A stretch of 64,000 bases of DNA from Rubrivivax sp. (GTDB lineage Bacteria; Pseudomonadota; Gammaproteobacteria; Burkholderiales; Burkholderiaceae_C): assembly GCA_020248915.1 (NCBI GenBank), contig JADCGP010000023.1, positions 20,970 to 84,969 on the forward strand. Direction: 5' to 3'. The position numbers and the translations under genes were made by a program. Position 1 is the first letter of the stretch; each line of letters opens with the position of its first letter. Positions 19,310 through 28,227 of the stretch are shown piece after piece. The notes beneath the pieces are model-generated. The model had not been told where the DNA came from, did not search any database, and saw nothing but the letters and a program-made list of their open reading frames with translations.

Positions 19310-20397
19310 TAGGCGGGCAGGTCGGGGCGGTGTGCGGTCTCCCGTGTTGCCGACAGCGCTACACGGGCTCGATAGGCGTCGAAGTCGGGCGCGTTCCAGC
19401 CCTTTCCATACTGCGATGCCAGCCGATCGAACTCCTCGTTCAGTCGCGTGATGCCGAATGCGGCCTTCACGTGTCTCAGTGAAGGAAGCCTCAGAACCGG
19501 CTCGAAATCGGCCGGAACAGCGGCCGGCTTCTTCGACGACACGAACAGGAACAACTCGAGCGCGGATGCCGATGACACCCTGGCGAAGTCCACCAGGCTG
19601 GGCAGCGATTCGAGCTTCAGCACCAGCAGGCTTTCAGCCAGCGAGGGCAATCCGGACACGCCCGGCAGCGTGTCAAGGTCCAACCACTGCAAGGTGTGGC
19701 AATCGGACAGGGGCGAGACGTCGGACAGACGCCTCAGTTCGAACAGGGACAGGAGCCGCAGGCGCGGCAGTGTGCCGACGACGGTGAGATCGGAGAGCGA
19801 CCCTCGACCCAGATACAGGTGCTCGAGTTCCTTCAGGTTCGACAGGAAGGCGCATGTGTCGGCACCGACCTTGGGCAAACCGAGCTCCCGAAGGTTCCTC
19901 AGATCCCCGAGTGCGTCGAGTCCTTTGCACGGCCCCGCCAGGGACAGGCGCCTAAGGTCGCGAAACCTACGCAACGCATCCATGCCGACTTTCGGGCGAT
20001 CGGTCTCCGCATCCAGCACCAGGGACTCCAGGTCCTGTGGGAGGTTGCGGAGCAGCGCAAGGTCATGGACCCAATGCGCGTGAAGCCTCAGGCCCCGAAG
20101 AGCAGGAAAGCGGAGCGCGGCCTGGAGCTTGGCGTCCTCGATCGGGTCATCGGCAACGGAAAAGAAGAGCTGCAGCCAATTCACGTTGCGCAGCTTGCCG
20201 AGTTGGGAAAGCGCCTCCGCCTTGCTGATCGCAACCGTCAGGGTCGGGCGAGTGGCAAGCAAGTGATCGATGGCTTCGATCTGTCGAGCCGGGAGTCCAG
20301 GGGACAGCCCGATGCTCTGCCAAAGCTCATCGCCAGCCAACGCGTCGATCTGCTCGACGCTGGTGTCCGCACGAACCGGAAATCGGGCCTGCAGCAT
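19309..20397 (-). CDS. Leucine-rich-repeat protein of unknown function
   Basis: A 362-residue cytoplasmic protein built mainly of degenerate leucine-rich repeats, for example LRRLSLAGPCKGLDALGDL, LRELGLPKVGADTCAFL and LEHLYLGRGSLSDLTVV. These cover about residues 75-290, with a non-repeat C-terminus. No signal peptide, membrane span or catalytic motif is visible, so a protein-binding role is likely. The ATG is preceded by AGGAG at 6-base spacing. Base composition is about 58-60% GC by eye against over 70% on both sides, and codon use is relaxed, pointing to recent import. Its partner is unknown. Confidence 0.8.
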   Translation of the reverse strand: MLQARFPVRADTSVEQIDALAGDELWQSIGLSPGLPARQIEAIDHLLATRPTLTVAISKAEALSQLGKLRNVNWLQLFFSVADDPIEDAKLQAALRFPALRGLRLHAHWVHDLALLRNLPQDLESLVLDAETDRPKVGMDALRRFRDLRRLSLAGPCKGLDALGDLRNLRELGLPKVGADTCAFLSNLKELEHLYLGRGSLSDLTVVGTLPRLRLLSLFELRRLSDVSPLSDCHTLQWLDLDTLPGVSGLPSLAESLLVLKLESLPSLVDFARVSSASALELFLFVSSKKPAAVPADFEPVLRLPSLRHVKAAFGITRLNEEFDRLASQYGKGWNAPDFDAYRARVALSATRETAHRPDLPA

Positions 20398-20432
20398 CGG
20401 ACTCTCCTGTCAATCGCCATGAGCTTGTTCCG

Positions 20433-20647
20433 TCAACCATCGAAGCGATGAACGCCTCCCAGCAGCGAGAGGCTCTCGGCCAGTTCGGGATTGCCTTCCG
20501 AGCCATCTCAATGGCTTCATTCAGCGCACTCAGGCTTTGGTGCGGATCGCTCGCATCCTTCAGCCCTGCGCGTCGCAACGCCACCGCCACCGCCAGTTGG
20601 CGCCGGATCCTCCCTTCGGCCTGCTTCCCCTTGTCTGCGCCGAGCAT
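20433..20647 (-). pseudogene. Frameshifted gene remnant upstream of the LRR gene
   Basis: The frame from 20647 encodes a helical, TPR-like stretch (SLSALNEAIEMARKA) that turns protein-unlike after about position 20490. A shift of one base there gives NPELAESLSLLGGVHRFDG and a stop at 20433, 35 bases before the LRR start. This reads as the C-terminus of a gene with a one-base frameshift, lying in the same orientation and low-GC patch as the LRR gene. The 5' part cannot be followed beyond about 20650. The product is not identified; a genuine short gene or chance similarity remains possible. Confidence 0.35.
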
Positions 20648-21079
20648 CGATCGCGTAGGTGCCGCCGGATCATGCGTTCGCGCGGCGACCCACCAAGCTC
20701 AGCACACAAAGCCAGCCCAACACCATGGTAGCAGTGGGTCCTGGCCACTGCTCTTGGGATGCGCGTCGCCATTCTCGGTGTGACGTGACTTCTGGTCGGG
20801 GTGCCTCTGGCATGGGTTGCTGCCACACCGGCCCGCAGCGAGCGACCCATTCCGGATCACGCGGCGCTGAAGTGGGTCGGTGCAGGATCGCCAGCGTGTA
20901 GGGGCGAACCGAGACCACCCCAGGGCATCTGGCTCGACCGCGGCGTGACCATGTCGACTGCGCTGGCGCCAGAGGTCGCCGTTCGAGGAAAGCTGGGGAT
21001 GCTGCGTCGATGCTCGAGGGTCGAGGGCATCCGCAGTCGCCGAAGAAGCTACGATGGCCGTACGGTGCCTGCCTGGCCG
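20648..21079. other. Gene-less stretch downstream of trkH
   Basis: About 430 bases at the right edge of the lower-GC patch. Only short frames without ribosome-binding sites are present. No RNA gene, insertion-sequence end or clear direct repeat was recognised. Confidence 0.45.
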
Positions 21080-22534
21080 CTACCTGCGCCAGAACTGCGG
21101 CGTGAACAGCACCAGCACCGCCAGCAGCTCGAGCCGCCCGAGCAGCATCGCGAAGGTGCAGACCCAGGTCTGGAAGTCGGAGAGCCCGCCGTAGTTGACC
21201 GCCGGCCCGACGTCGCCCAGCCCCGGGCCGATGTTGTTAACGCAGGCGAGCACCGCGGTGAACGAGGTCACCGCGTCCAGCCCGCTGAACAGCAGCAGCA
21301 GCGTGAACCCGGTCAGCGTGGCGCCGTAGATCATCATGAAGGCGATCACACTCTGCATCACGCGGTCGCTGACCTGGCGCCCGCCCAGAACGACCGGGTT
21401 GACCACGTGCGGGTGCACGATGCGCACGAGCTCGCGCCGCGCCTGCTTGAGCAGCAGCAGCATCCGCACCATCTTGATCCCGCCGCCGGTGGAGCCGGCG
21501 CAGGTGGCGAAGGTGCCGAGCAGGATCATCAGCAACGGCGCGAACAGCGGCCACTGCGCGTAGTCGTAGCTCGCGTAGCCGGTCGTGGTGGCGATCGAGA
21601 CGACGTGGAAGGCCGCGTGCCGCAGCGCCTCCTGCCAGGTCGGGTAGTAGCCGAACCACAGCAGGTAGCCCACCAGCAGCGCGATCGTTCCCGCCACCAC
21701 GCCGTAGAAGGCCCGGGCCTCGGGGTTGGCCGCGATCGGCCGCAGCGAGCGTGCCCGCCACACGGCGTAGTACAGCATCAGGTTGATGCCGGCCAGCAGC
21801 ATGAAGACGATCGCCACGCCCTCGATCAGCGGCGAGTCGAAGGCGCCGAAGCTGGCGTCGTAGCTGGAGAAGCCGCCCAGGCTGACCGTCGTGCACATGT
21901 GCAGGAAGGCGTCGATCCAGCTCATGCCGGCGGCGCGGTAGGCGAGGAAGCAGCCCACCGACAGCAAGCCGTAGGTGCCCCAGATGGCGCGCGCGGTGTC
22001 GGCGATGCGCGGCGTGAGCTTCTGGTCCTTCAGCGGGCCGGCCGTCTCGGCCTTGAACAGCTGCGAACCGCCCACGCCGAGCAGCGGCAGGATCGCCACC
22101 GCCAGCACGATGATGCCTAGGCCACCCACCCACATCATGAAGCAGCGCCAGACGTTCACGGACAGCGGCAGCGCGTCCAGGCCCTGGATGGCCGTGGCGC
22201 CGGTGGCGGTGAAGGCCGACATCGCCTCGAAGTAGGCATTGGTGGCGCCCAGGCCGGGCACCGCCAGCCAAAGCGGCAGCGCGCCGAAGGCGGGCAGCAC
22301 CAGCCAGGTCAGGCCCACGAGCACGAAGCCGTCGCGCGGCTGCAGCTCGCGGCGGAAGCGCCGGGTCGCCAGGCCCATCGCGACACCCGCGGCCGCGGTC
22401 AGCGCGGTCGAGGCGGCGAAGGCCTGCACGGCCGCGTCGCCGCCGGCGAGCGCAAAGGCCAGCGGCAGCAGCATCAGCAGCGCGAACAGGCCGACCATGC
22501 GCCCGACCAGAGCGACGACGGCGAGCGTTCCCAT
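21080..22534 (-). CDS. trkH: Trk-type potassium uptake protein, channel subunit
   Basis: A 484-residue inner-membrane K+ translocating subunit with the four pseudo-repeated pore loops of the TrkH/KtrB family: SAFTATGATAIQG, TTVSLGGFSSYD, SIATTTGYASYDY and VLACVNNIGPGLGD. CAGSTGGGIKMVRM in the third repeat is a further family mark. Length matches E. coli TrkH (483). It is last in the operon, 12 bases after trkA, which supplies the cytoplasmic nucleotide-binding regulator. K+ uptake depends on both. Confidence 0.95.
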   Translation of the reverse strand: MGTLAVVALVGRMVGLFALLMLLPLAFALAGGDAAVQAFAASTALTAAAGVAMGLATRRFRRELQPRDGFVLVGLTWLVLPAFGALPLWLAVPGLGATNAYFEAMSAFTATGATAIQGLDALPLSVNVWRCFMMWVGGLGIIVLAVAILPLLGVGGSQLFKAETAGPLKDQKLTPRIADTARAIWGTYGLLSVGCFLAYRAAGMSWIDAFLHMCTTVSLGGFSSYDASFGAFDSPLIEGVAIVFMLLAGINLMLYYAVWRARSLRPIAANPEARAFYGVVAGTIALLVGYLLWFGYYPTWQEALRHAAFHVVSIATTTGYASYDYAQWPLFAPLLMILLGTFATCAGSTGGGIKMVRMLLLLKQARRELVRIVHPHVVNPVVLGGRQVSDRVMQSVIAFMMIYGATLTGFTLLLLFSGLDAVTSFTAVLACVNNIGPGLGDVGPAVNYGGLSDFQTWVCTFAMLLGRLELLAVLVLFTPQFWRR

Positions 22535-22546
22535 GGCCGCGCGCGC

Positions 22547-23965
22547 TCAGAAGAAGGTCGCGCTGACCTGGAACAGCTTCTCGATCTCGCGCACCATCCG
22601 CTTCCTGGGCACGAACACGATGACGTGGTCGTGCTGCAGGATCGTCGTGTCGTGGTGGGCCATGATCACGCGCGGCGTGGCGTTCTCGGCCACGCTGCCG
22701 TCGGCCAGGTGCAGGCCGCGCACGATGGCGCCGATCTGCGCGCCCGCGGGCAGCTTCAGCTCGTCGACGCGGCGCCCGGCGATGCGGCAGGTCCGCGGGT
22801 CGCCGCGGACGATGGCCTCCAGCGCCTCGGCCGCGCCGCGGCGCAGGCTGTGCACGGCCTCGACGTCGCCGCGCCGCACGAAGGCGAGCAGCTCGCCCAG
22901 CACCGCGTGCGCCGGCGAGATCGCGATGTCGATCGCGGTCCCCTGCACCAGGTCGGCGTAGGCGCGGCGGTTGATCACCGCCAGCACGCGCGGCACGCCC
23001 ATCCGCTTGGCCAGCAGGCAACTCATGATGTTGTCCTCGTCGTCGCTGGTCAGCGCGATGAAGAGGTCCATCTGGCCGATGTGCTCGTCGCCGAGCAGGT
23101 CCTCGTCGGTGCTGTCGCCGTGCAGCACCAGCACCTGCGGCGGCAGCTGCGTGGCCAGGTAGTCGCAGCGCGCGCGGTTGGGCTCGATCAGCTTGAGCTC
23201 GTGCTCGGCGTGGATCTGGCGCGCCAGCCGCAGGCCGACCTTGCCGCCGCCGGCGATCATGACGCGGCGCGCCGGCCGCGCCATCTTGCCCAGCGCCTCG
23301 AGGATGGCGCGGATGTCCTCGGTGGCGGCGAGCACGAAGACTTCGTCGCCGGGCTCGATGCGGGTCGCGCCGTCGAGATCGACGAGCGCCTTGTCCTGGC
23401 GGTAGATGGCGACGATGCGCATCTGCAGCCCCGGCAGCAACGCCGGGATCTCGCCCAGCGCGTGGCGCACCAGAGGCCCCTCGGCCACCGCGCGCACCGC
23501 GATCAGGCTGACCAGCCCGTGCGCGAACTCCAGCACCTGCAGCGCCGCGGGGTACTCGATCAGCTTGCGGATGTAGGCGGTGACGCTCTGCTCGGGGCAG
23601 ATCACCTTGTCGACCGCGAAGCCCTTCTTGTCGAGCAGCGGGTTGCCGTCGGCGAACTCGTCGCTGCGCACGCGGGCGATGCGGGTGGGCACGCCGAAGC
23701 GCTCGTGCGCGACCTTGCAGACGACCAGGTTGGTCTCGTCGGCGGGCGCGCAGGAGATCACCATGTCGGTGTCCTCGATGCCGGCCTCCTGGAGCACCGA
23801 GGGCTGGATGCCGTTGCCGGCCACCGTGCGCAGGTCGAGCCGGTCCTGCAGCACGGCCAGCCGCGTCGGGTCGGTGTCGACGACGGTGATGTCGTTGCGC
23901 TCCGACACCAGGCTCTCGGCGACGCTCTCGCCGACGCGGCCGGCCCCGAGGATCAGGATCTTCAT
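22547..23965 (-). CDS. trkA: Trk potassium uptake NAD-binding regulatory subunit
   Basis: A 472-residue peripheral membrane protein with two RCK units. Each has a Rossmann nucleotide-binding domain (MKILILGAGRVGESVAESL at the N-terminus; VMIAGGGKVGLRLARQ at about residue 232) followed by a TrkA-C domain. It controls TrkH gating. The ATG at 23965 starts the first Rossmann strand directly and sits 7 bases after the DUF3482 gene, so translation is probably coupled. Order is DUF2868-DUF3482-trkA-trkH. Confidence 0.95.
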   Translation of the reverse strand: MKILILGAGRVGESVAESLVSERNDITVVDTDPTRLAVLQDRLDLRTVAGNGIQPSVLQEAGIEDTDMVISCAPADETNLVVCKVAHERFGVPTRIARVRSDEFADGNPLLDKKGFAVDKVICPEQSVTAYIRKLIEYPAALQVLEFAHGLVSLIAVRAVAEGPLVRHALGEIPALLPGLQMRIVAIYRQDKALVDLDGATRIEPGDEVFVLAATEDIRAILEALGKMARPARRVMIAGGGKVGLRLARQIHAEHELKLIEPNRARCDYLATQLPPQVLVLHGDSTDEDLLGDEHIGQMDLFIALTSDDEDNIMSCLLAKRMGVPRVLAVINRRAYADLVQGTAIDIAISPAHAVLGELLAFVRRGDVEAVHSLRRGAAEALEAIVRGDPRTCRIAGRRVDELKLPAGAQIGAIVRGLHLADGSVAENATPRVIMAHHDTTILQHDHVIVFVPRKRMVREIEKLFQVSATFF

Positions 23966-23972
23966 GCGGCGA

Positions 23973-25637
23973 TTATCGAGAGCCGGTGGCGGCGGCGGCC
24001 GCGCCGGGGTACAGCGCATCGAGCGCGCGCCTGGCGGCCGCGGCGAGCAGCGGCTGCGCGCCGGCGGCCAGCGCGGTGGCCTCGCCATCGTCCGCGCCTG
24101 CGCCACCCTGCGCGCCCGCGCCAGCGCTGGCGCCCGCGACACCCTTTGCGCCCGTGGCGGCCGCGGGTCCCGCGGCGCCGGGCGCGCCGCGCCCGCGCGT
24201 GCGCCACAGCGCCTGCCAGGCGGCGCGGTCGGGCTCGAGCGCGGTGCGCACCACCGCGGCCCAGTGCGGCGGCGCCTCGCCCGGCTGCCAGCCGCCGCGG
24301 CCGCGGCCGAAGTGCGCCACCGCGAGGTAGCGCAGCAGCGCGGCTTCGACCACGGGCACCAGGGCTGCGTCGTCCCACGCCGCCCACGAGCGCTCGCTGC
24401 CGCGCACGACGTTCAGGCCGCGCGCGACGCCCGCGGCCGACAGCGCCCCGATCAGCCCGCCGGCCAGCAACCCGCCGCCGAGCGTGAGCCCGCCGGTGGC
24501 GACGTCGGCCTTCAGGCCGGCCAGCGCGCCGGTGACGGCCCCGCCCCACAGCGCGGCGCGGCCTTCGTCCACGCGCTCGACAGCGCTCACCTGCCCGGCC
24601 ACCCGGGACAGCACGTCGTCGAGCACGGCATCGCGTGCGCCGGCGCCTTCGGCAGCGGTCAGCCCGTGCAGCTCGATCAGCCGCGCGGTGCCGGCGCGCA
24701 CCTCGTCCTGCAGCCGCTCGGCCAGGCGCGCACGTGCCAGCGCCTCGGGCGCGTTGACGTCGGCCTCTTCGGCCCCGCGCAAGCGCTCGACCAGGCCGCG
24801 CAGCCGTGCCCCGAGGGCGGGGACGCCGGCGTCGAGCGCCACGCGCGTGGCGGCGACGCGGCCCAGGCTCGCCGCCAGCGCCTGCAGCGCGGCGTCGAAA
24901 CGCGCCTGCTGGGCGGCCTGCCACGTGCTGCGCAGGCGCGCCACGGCCGCCGCCTGCGCGGGCTGCGGCAAGGCTGCGGCCACCGCGTCGAGCAGCGCGC
25001 CCTCCTGCACCCAGCAGCGCGCGAAGGCGTCGAGCGGCAGCACGCCGCGCACCTCGGGCCCGCGCACCTCGGGCCCGCGCAGCTCGGGCCCGCGCAGCTC
25101 GGGCCCGCGTTCCGCCCGGCGCCCCAGCCGCACCAGCCGCCCGTGCCAGGCCGCGAGCTCGGCCGCCTCCTCGGCCGCTGGCCGCGGCGCGCCGAGCTGG
25201 TTGAGCAGCACCAGCACGGGCTTGCCGGTCCAGGCCAGCAGCTCGAGCTCGGCCTCGAGCCATGCGGCCTCGGGCTCGGCGGCGTTGACGAGGTAGAGCA
25301 GCAGGTCGCTCTGGTCGCGCACGTGCCGCAGCGCCTGCTGGCCGGACCACAGCGCGCGGTCGCGCCAGCGGTCCCACACCTGGGCGAGCAGCCAGCCGAG
25401 CGGGCTGCCGTGCAGCCGCATGCGGCGCACGAGCCGCACGCTGTCGCCGAAGCCGGGCGTGTCCCACAGCCACAGCCGGTCGCCCTCGGCGCTGGCCAGC
25501 AGCAGGTGGCGATCGGCGAACTCGGTCACGTGCGGCGCGTCGCGCACCTGGCCGACGTCGCGGCCGAGCAGCGTGCGGGCCAGCGTCGTCTTGCCGACGT
25601 TGGTGTGGGCGACGAGACTGAGCGCGATGTCGGTCAT
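23973..25637 (-). CDS. YfjP-like GTPase with DUF3482 domain
   Basis: A 554-residue protein. The N-terminal G domain carries the P-loop AHTNVGKTTLARTL, G3 in WDTPGFGDS and a degenerate G4 in LLNQLG (NQLG for NKxD). A long DUF3482 region follows, including a glycine/alanine-rich membrane-like hairpin (GGLTLGGGLLAGGLIGALSA). An Ala/Gly-rich tail closes the protein. A tandem repeat at 25046-25105 adds RGPEL/RGPEV units after the G domain. It overlaps the DUF2868 gene by 4 bases and runs into trkA with 7 bases between. The GTPase/DUF2868 pairing recurs in Burkholderiales, but the function is unknown. Confidence 0.85.
   Translation of the reverse strand: MTDIALSLVAHTNVGKTTLARTLLGRDVGQVRDAPHVTEFADRHLLLASAEGDRLWLWDTPGFGDSVRLVRRMRLHGSPLGWLLAQVWDRWRDRALWSGQQALRHVRDQSDLLLYLVNAAEPEAAWLEAELELLAWTGKPVLVLLNQLGAPRPAAEEAAELAAWHGRLVRLGRRAERGPELRGPELRGPEVRGPEVRGVLPLDAFARCWVQEGALLDAVAAALPQPAQAAAVARLRSTWQAAQQARFDAALQALAASLGRVAATRVALDAGVPALGARLRGLVERLRGAEEADVNAPEALARARLAERLQDEVRAGTARLIELHGLTAAEGAGARDAVLDDVLSRVAGQVSAVERVDEGRAALWGGAVTGALAGLKADVATGGLTLGGGLLAGGLIGALSAAGVARGLNVVRGSERSWAAWDDAALVPVVEAALLRYLAVAHFGRGRGGWQPGEAPPHWAAVVRTALEPDRAAWQALWRTRGRGAPGAAGPAAATGAKGVAGASAGAGAQGGAGADDGEATALAAGAQPLLAAAARRALDALYPGAAAAATGSR
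25046..25105 (-). repeat. Four tandem 15-bp units inside the DUF3482 gene
   Basis: CGCGCACCTCGGGCC occurs twice, followed by two copies with AGC for ACC. In frame the block encodes repeating RGPEL and RGPEV pentapeptides. The unit length is a multiple of three, so copy-number change would keep the reading frame. Confidence 0.85.
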
Positions 25638-27313
25638 CGCGGGCGGTCCGGTTTGCCGTGACTGGGGGTGGTCGCGGGGGTGGTCGCGGGGGTGGTCGCG
25701 GCGTCGGGCGGCGGGTACGGCTGCGGCCCGGACGCCTGCTCCAGCGCCTGCTCCAGCGCCGCGCGGCCCGCGCCCGCTGCCGGCTGCCCGAGATCCACAC
25801 TCGCGAAGCCGACGCCATGCGCCGCGGCCAGCGCGCCCCACGCCGCGCGGCGCTCGGCGCTGCGCTCGGGCAGCGCGGCGAAGCGGCGCTGCCAAGCACC
25901 TTCGTCGGCCAGCAGCACCACGGGCACCGGGCTGGCCGCGCGCAGCACCGCCAGCCAGCGACCGTGGGCCTCGGCCTCGGGCGTCGCGGCCAGGTCCACC
26001 AGCGCGACACGCAGCGTCGTGCCCGCTGGCGGCGGCGGCACGGCGCCGTCCTCGTCGCCGTAGCGCACGGGCGCCTCCAGGCGCAGCCCGTGCGCATCGT
26101 CGATCGCGCCGAGCGTGGCCGCCAGCAGCGCGCGCAACCCGAGTGCAGCCCCGGCGTCCGGCGCGCTGCCGTGGGCGAGCACCTGCACCCGCGGCGCGAC
26201 GCGGCGGCCCGCGGCCAGCAGCCGCACGTAGTACGGCGCCGCGAGCGGCAGCTCGACGCGCCGCGCCCGCCACGCGGCCTGCACCGCGGCCGCCGCGGCC
26301 AGCAACGCGCGCGGCAGCACCACTGCCAGCAGCAGCGTCACGGCCAGCAGGTGGATCCAGCCGGCCGCAGGCGCCGTGGCCGCGGCGCCGGGCCCGACGC
26401 GCAGCGCCGCGACGCCCGCGACGTCGGGCAGCGCGATGCCGCTGGCTGCGCTGGCCGGGCCGAGCAGCACCCCCAGCAGCGCGTGCACCGCGCCGGCGTC
26501 GAGGAAGGTGCTCTGCCAGCCGGCGCGGAAGTCGAGCACCAGGCCGCGCAGGTACAGGCCGGCGACGAGCCCGAGCGCGAGCGCGGCTGCCGCCACGTGC
26601 AGCACCAGCGCCGCGCGCGCGCGCAGCAGCGCCGCGCCGCGCTCGGCCCATGCCGCAGCGAAGACCGCCAGCGCGGCGGCTGCGCCGCTGCGCGTCGCCG
26701 TGCGCGGCATGCGCTGCAGCGCGCGGCCGAGCCAGCGCCGCAGGCTGCCAGATCGACCTGCTGGTGCCGGCCACCGCACCGCGAGCAGCAGGTAGACGGC
26801 GAGGTTCCAGGCCACCAGCAGCAGCCAGGGCGGCGCCAGCAGGTCGATGCGCCCGCGGCCGGCCAGGCTGTCGGCGGCCAGACCGGCGACGAAGGCCACC
26901 GCGGCGGCAGCGGCCGCCGCCCGCCCGAGCCCGCCGGGCAGGCGCGGCGGCGCGGCCGCGGCAGCGAGAGCCGCATCGCGCGGCAGCAGCCGCTCGCAGG
27001 CGTGCCGCGCGCGCTGCTCGAGCCAGCGCGCCGGCGGCGCGGCCGGTCCTGCGGTCTCGGTGGCCAGGCGGCTGGCCCAGGCCGCGTCCTCGGGCGACCA
27101 CAGCGCTGCGGGCGGGTCGCTCGACTCCACCGCCTGCACCAGCAGCACGCGGCGCGCCGACGCCTCGGTCAGCCGCACCGGCGCGAGCGGGTCGGCGGGT
27201 GCACCCGGAGCACCGGGTGCGCCGACCGGGTAGGCGGCAGCGGCGGCGGCGGCGCCACGGTCGCCGGCCGGGTCCGCGGCGCGGCGGTGGGTGGGGTCGG
27301 CGTCGGCGCTCAC
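25634..27313 (-). CDS. DUF2868 membrane protein
   Basis: A ~559-residue protein with an N-terminal segment LTEASARRVLLVQAVESSDP typical of DUF2868. About four hydrophobic helices follow between residues 130 and 340, and a large cytoplasmic C-terminal domain ends in a Pro/Thr-rich tail. The tail is encoded by a repeated GGGGTGGTCGC segment. The stop overlaps the start of the GTPase gene (25634-25637), so both are made together. The GTG at 27313 is used; a TTG at 27325 would add four residues and neither has a clear ribosome-binding site. Biochemical role is unknown; co-transcription with trkAH hints at a membrane or ion-homeostasis function. Confidence 0.78.
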   Translation of the reverse strand: MSADADPTHRRAADPAGDRGAAAAAAAYPVGAPGAPGAPADPLAPVRLTEASARRVLLVQAVESSDPPAALWSPEDAAWASRLATETAGPAAPPARWLEQRARHACERLLPRDAALAAAAAPPRLPGGLGRAAAAAAAVAFVAGLAADSLAGRGRIDLLAPPWLLLVAWNLAVYLLLAVRWPAPAGRSGSLRRWLGRALQRMPRTATRSGAAAALAVFAAAWAERGAALLRARAALVLHVAAAALALGLVAGLYLRGLVLDFRAGWQSTFLDAGAVHALLGVLLGPASAASGIALPDVAGVAALRVGPGAAATAPAAGWIHLLAVTLLLAVVLPRALLAAAAAVQAAWRARRVELPLAAPYYVRLLAAGRRVAPRVQVLAHGSAPDAGAALGLRALLAATLGAIDDAHGLRLEAPVRYGDEDGAVPPPPAGTTLRVALVDLAATPEAEAHGRWLAVLRAASPVPVVLLADEGAWQRRFAALPERSAERRAAWGALAAAHGVGFASVDLGQPAAGAGRAALEQALEQASGPQPYPPPDAATTPATTPATTPSHGKPDRPR

Positions 27314-27413
27314 GGCTCGGCGCAATGTAGCGCCAAGCCGCCGGTGCGGGCCGGGCCCGGATGGCTGCCGCCGGCCCCGGGCCGCCCCCGCGCCGATCGC
27401 GCTTGGCGGGCGC

Positions 27414-28093
27414 TCAGCAGCCGTGCAGAAGCGCCACCCGCTGTGCCTGGCTGTGGGTGCCCGTCTTCTCGTACATCTCGCCCACGTGCGTGCGCACGGT
27501 GGAGATCTTGACCCCGAGGGCCTGCGCGGCTTGCGCCGGGCGCATGCCCTGGCACAACATCTCCGCCAGCCGCGCCTGGGTCTGCGAGAAGCGACTGCGC
27601 GTGAAGCGGAAGCGCCGCCGCATCGCCTCGGACCGCGTCATCGGGGCACGCTCGATGGTGGCGAGCATCCAGCAGGCCGGTCCGTGGCCGCCCTCGCCGG
27701 CATGCAGCGGCTGCAGGGTCATCTGCATCGGGACGCCGTCGCACTCGAGGGCCAGCGTCACCGTCCGGCCGGCGAGCAGCTCGACGGTCCACTTGACCAC
27801 CGGCACCCAGCGTCCGCCCTGGCGCACGGCCAGGCGGCCGGCGGCGTCGAGCCACAGGCCGTCGCAGCGCTCCAGGCGTCTTCCGGCGGCGGCGTTGGCC
27901 TCGAGCACCGTGCCCTGGGCGTCGGCGACGAACAGCGGCGTCTCCAGGTGTTGCAGCAGGCAGTGGCCGAGCGCGGCCAGCCGCTGCGACCGGCCGGTAC
28001 CCGGGAAACCGGGAAACCGGGGGCAGGATGCGGCTGCGCCCGCAGGGTCGGGGCGGCGTCGAAGGAGATCGGGCGAGGGGCGGCGAGTTGCAT
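27414..28093 (-). pseudogene. LuxR-family regulator split by an 8-bp duplication
   Basis: A PAS-like sensor plus LuxR/NarL helix-turn-helix regulator, interrupted by a frameshift. The 5' frame starts at the ATG at 28093 (GGAG 7 bases upstream) and reads MQLAAPRPISFDAAPTL. It then collapses at 28003-28018, where an 8-base unit is exactly duplicated. Removing one copy joins it to HCLLQHLETPLFVADAQGTV, a PAS-like core, and then to the C-terminal HTH with ISTVRTHVGEMYEKTG. The result is an intact 223-residue protein. As it stands, only a truncated version from the GTG at 27908 could be made. The target genes are unknown. Confidence 0.72.
28003..28018. repeat. Exact 8-bp tandem duplication causing a frameshift
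   Basis: GGGAAACC is present twice, end to end. The extra 8 bases shift the reading frame of the LuxR-type gene on the minus strand; a single copy would restore it. Slippage between the copies could switch the gene on or off. Confidence 0.85.
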
Positions 28094-28227
28094 GGCGTGC
28101 TCCGTGCGCAATGGCGGCATTTCACCGCCCGGCCTCCGCTGCACGAATGACACCGAGGTATCCCCCGGGCGCGGAAGCGTCGCGCCCGGGCACCGCGGCG
28201 GCGGGCGCCGCTGTGCTCGACGACCTG

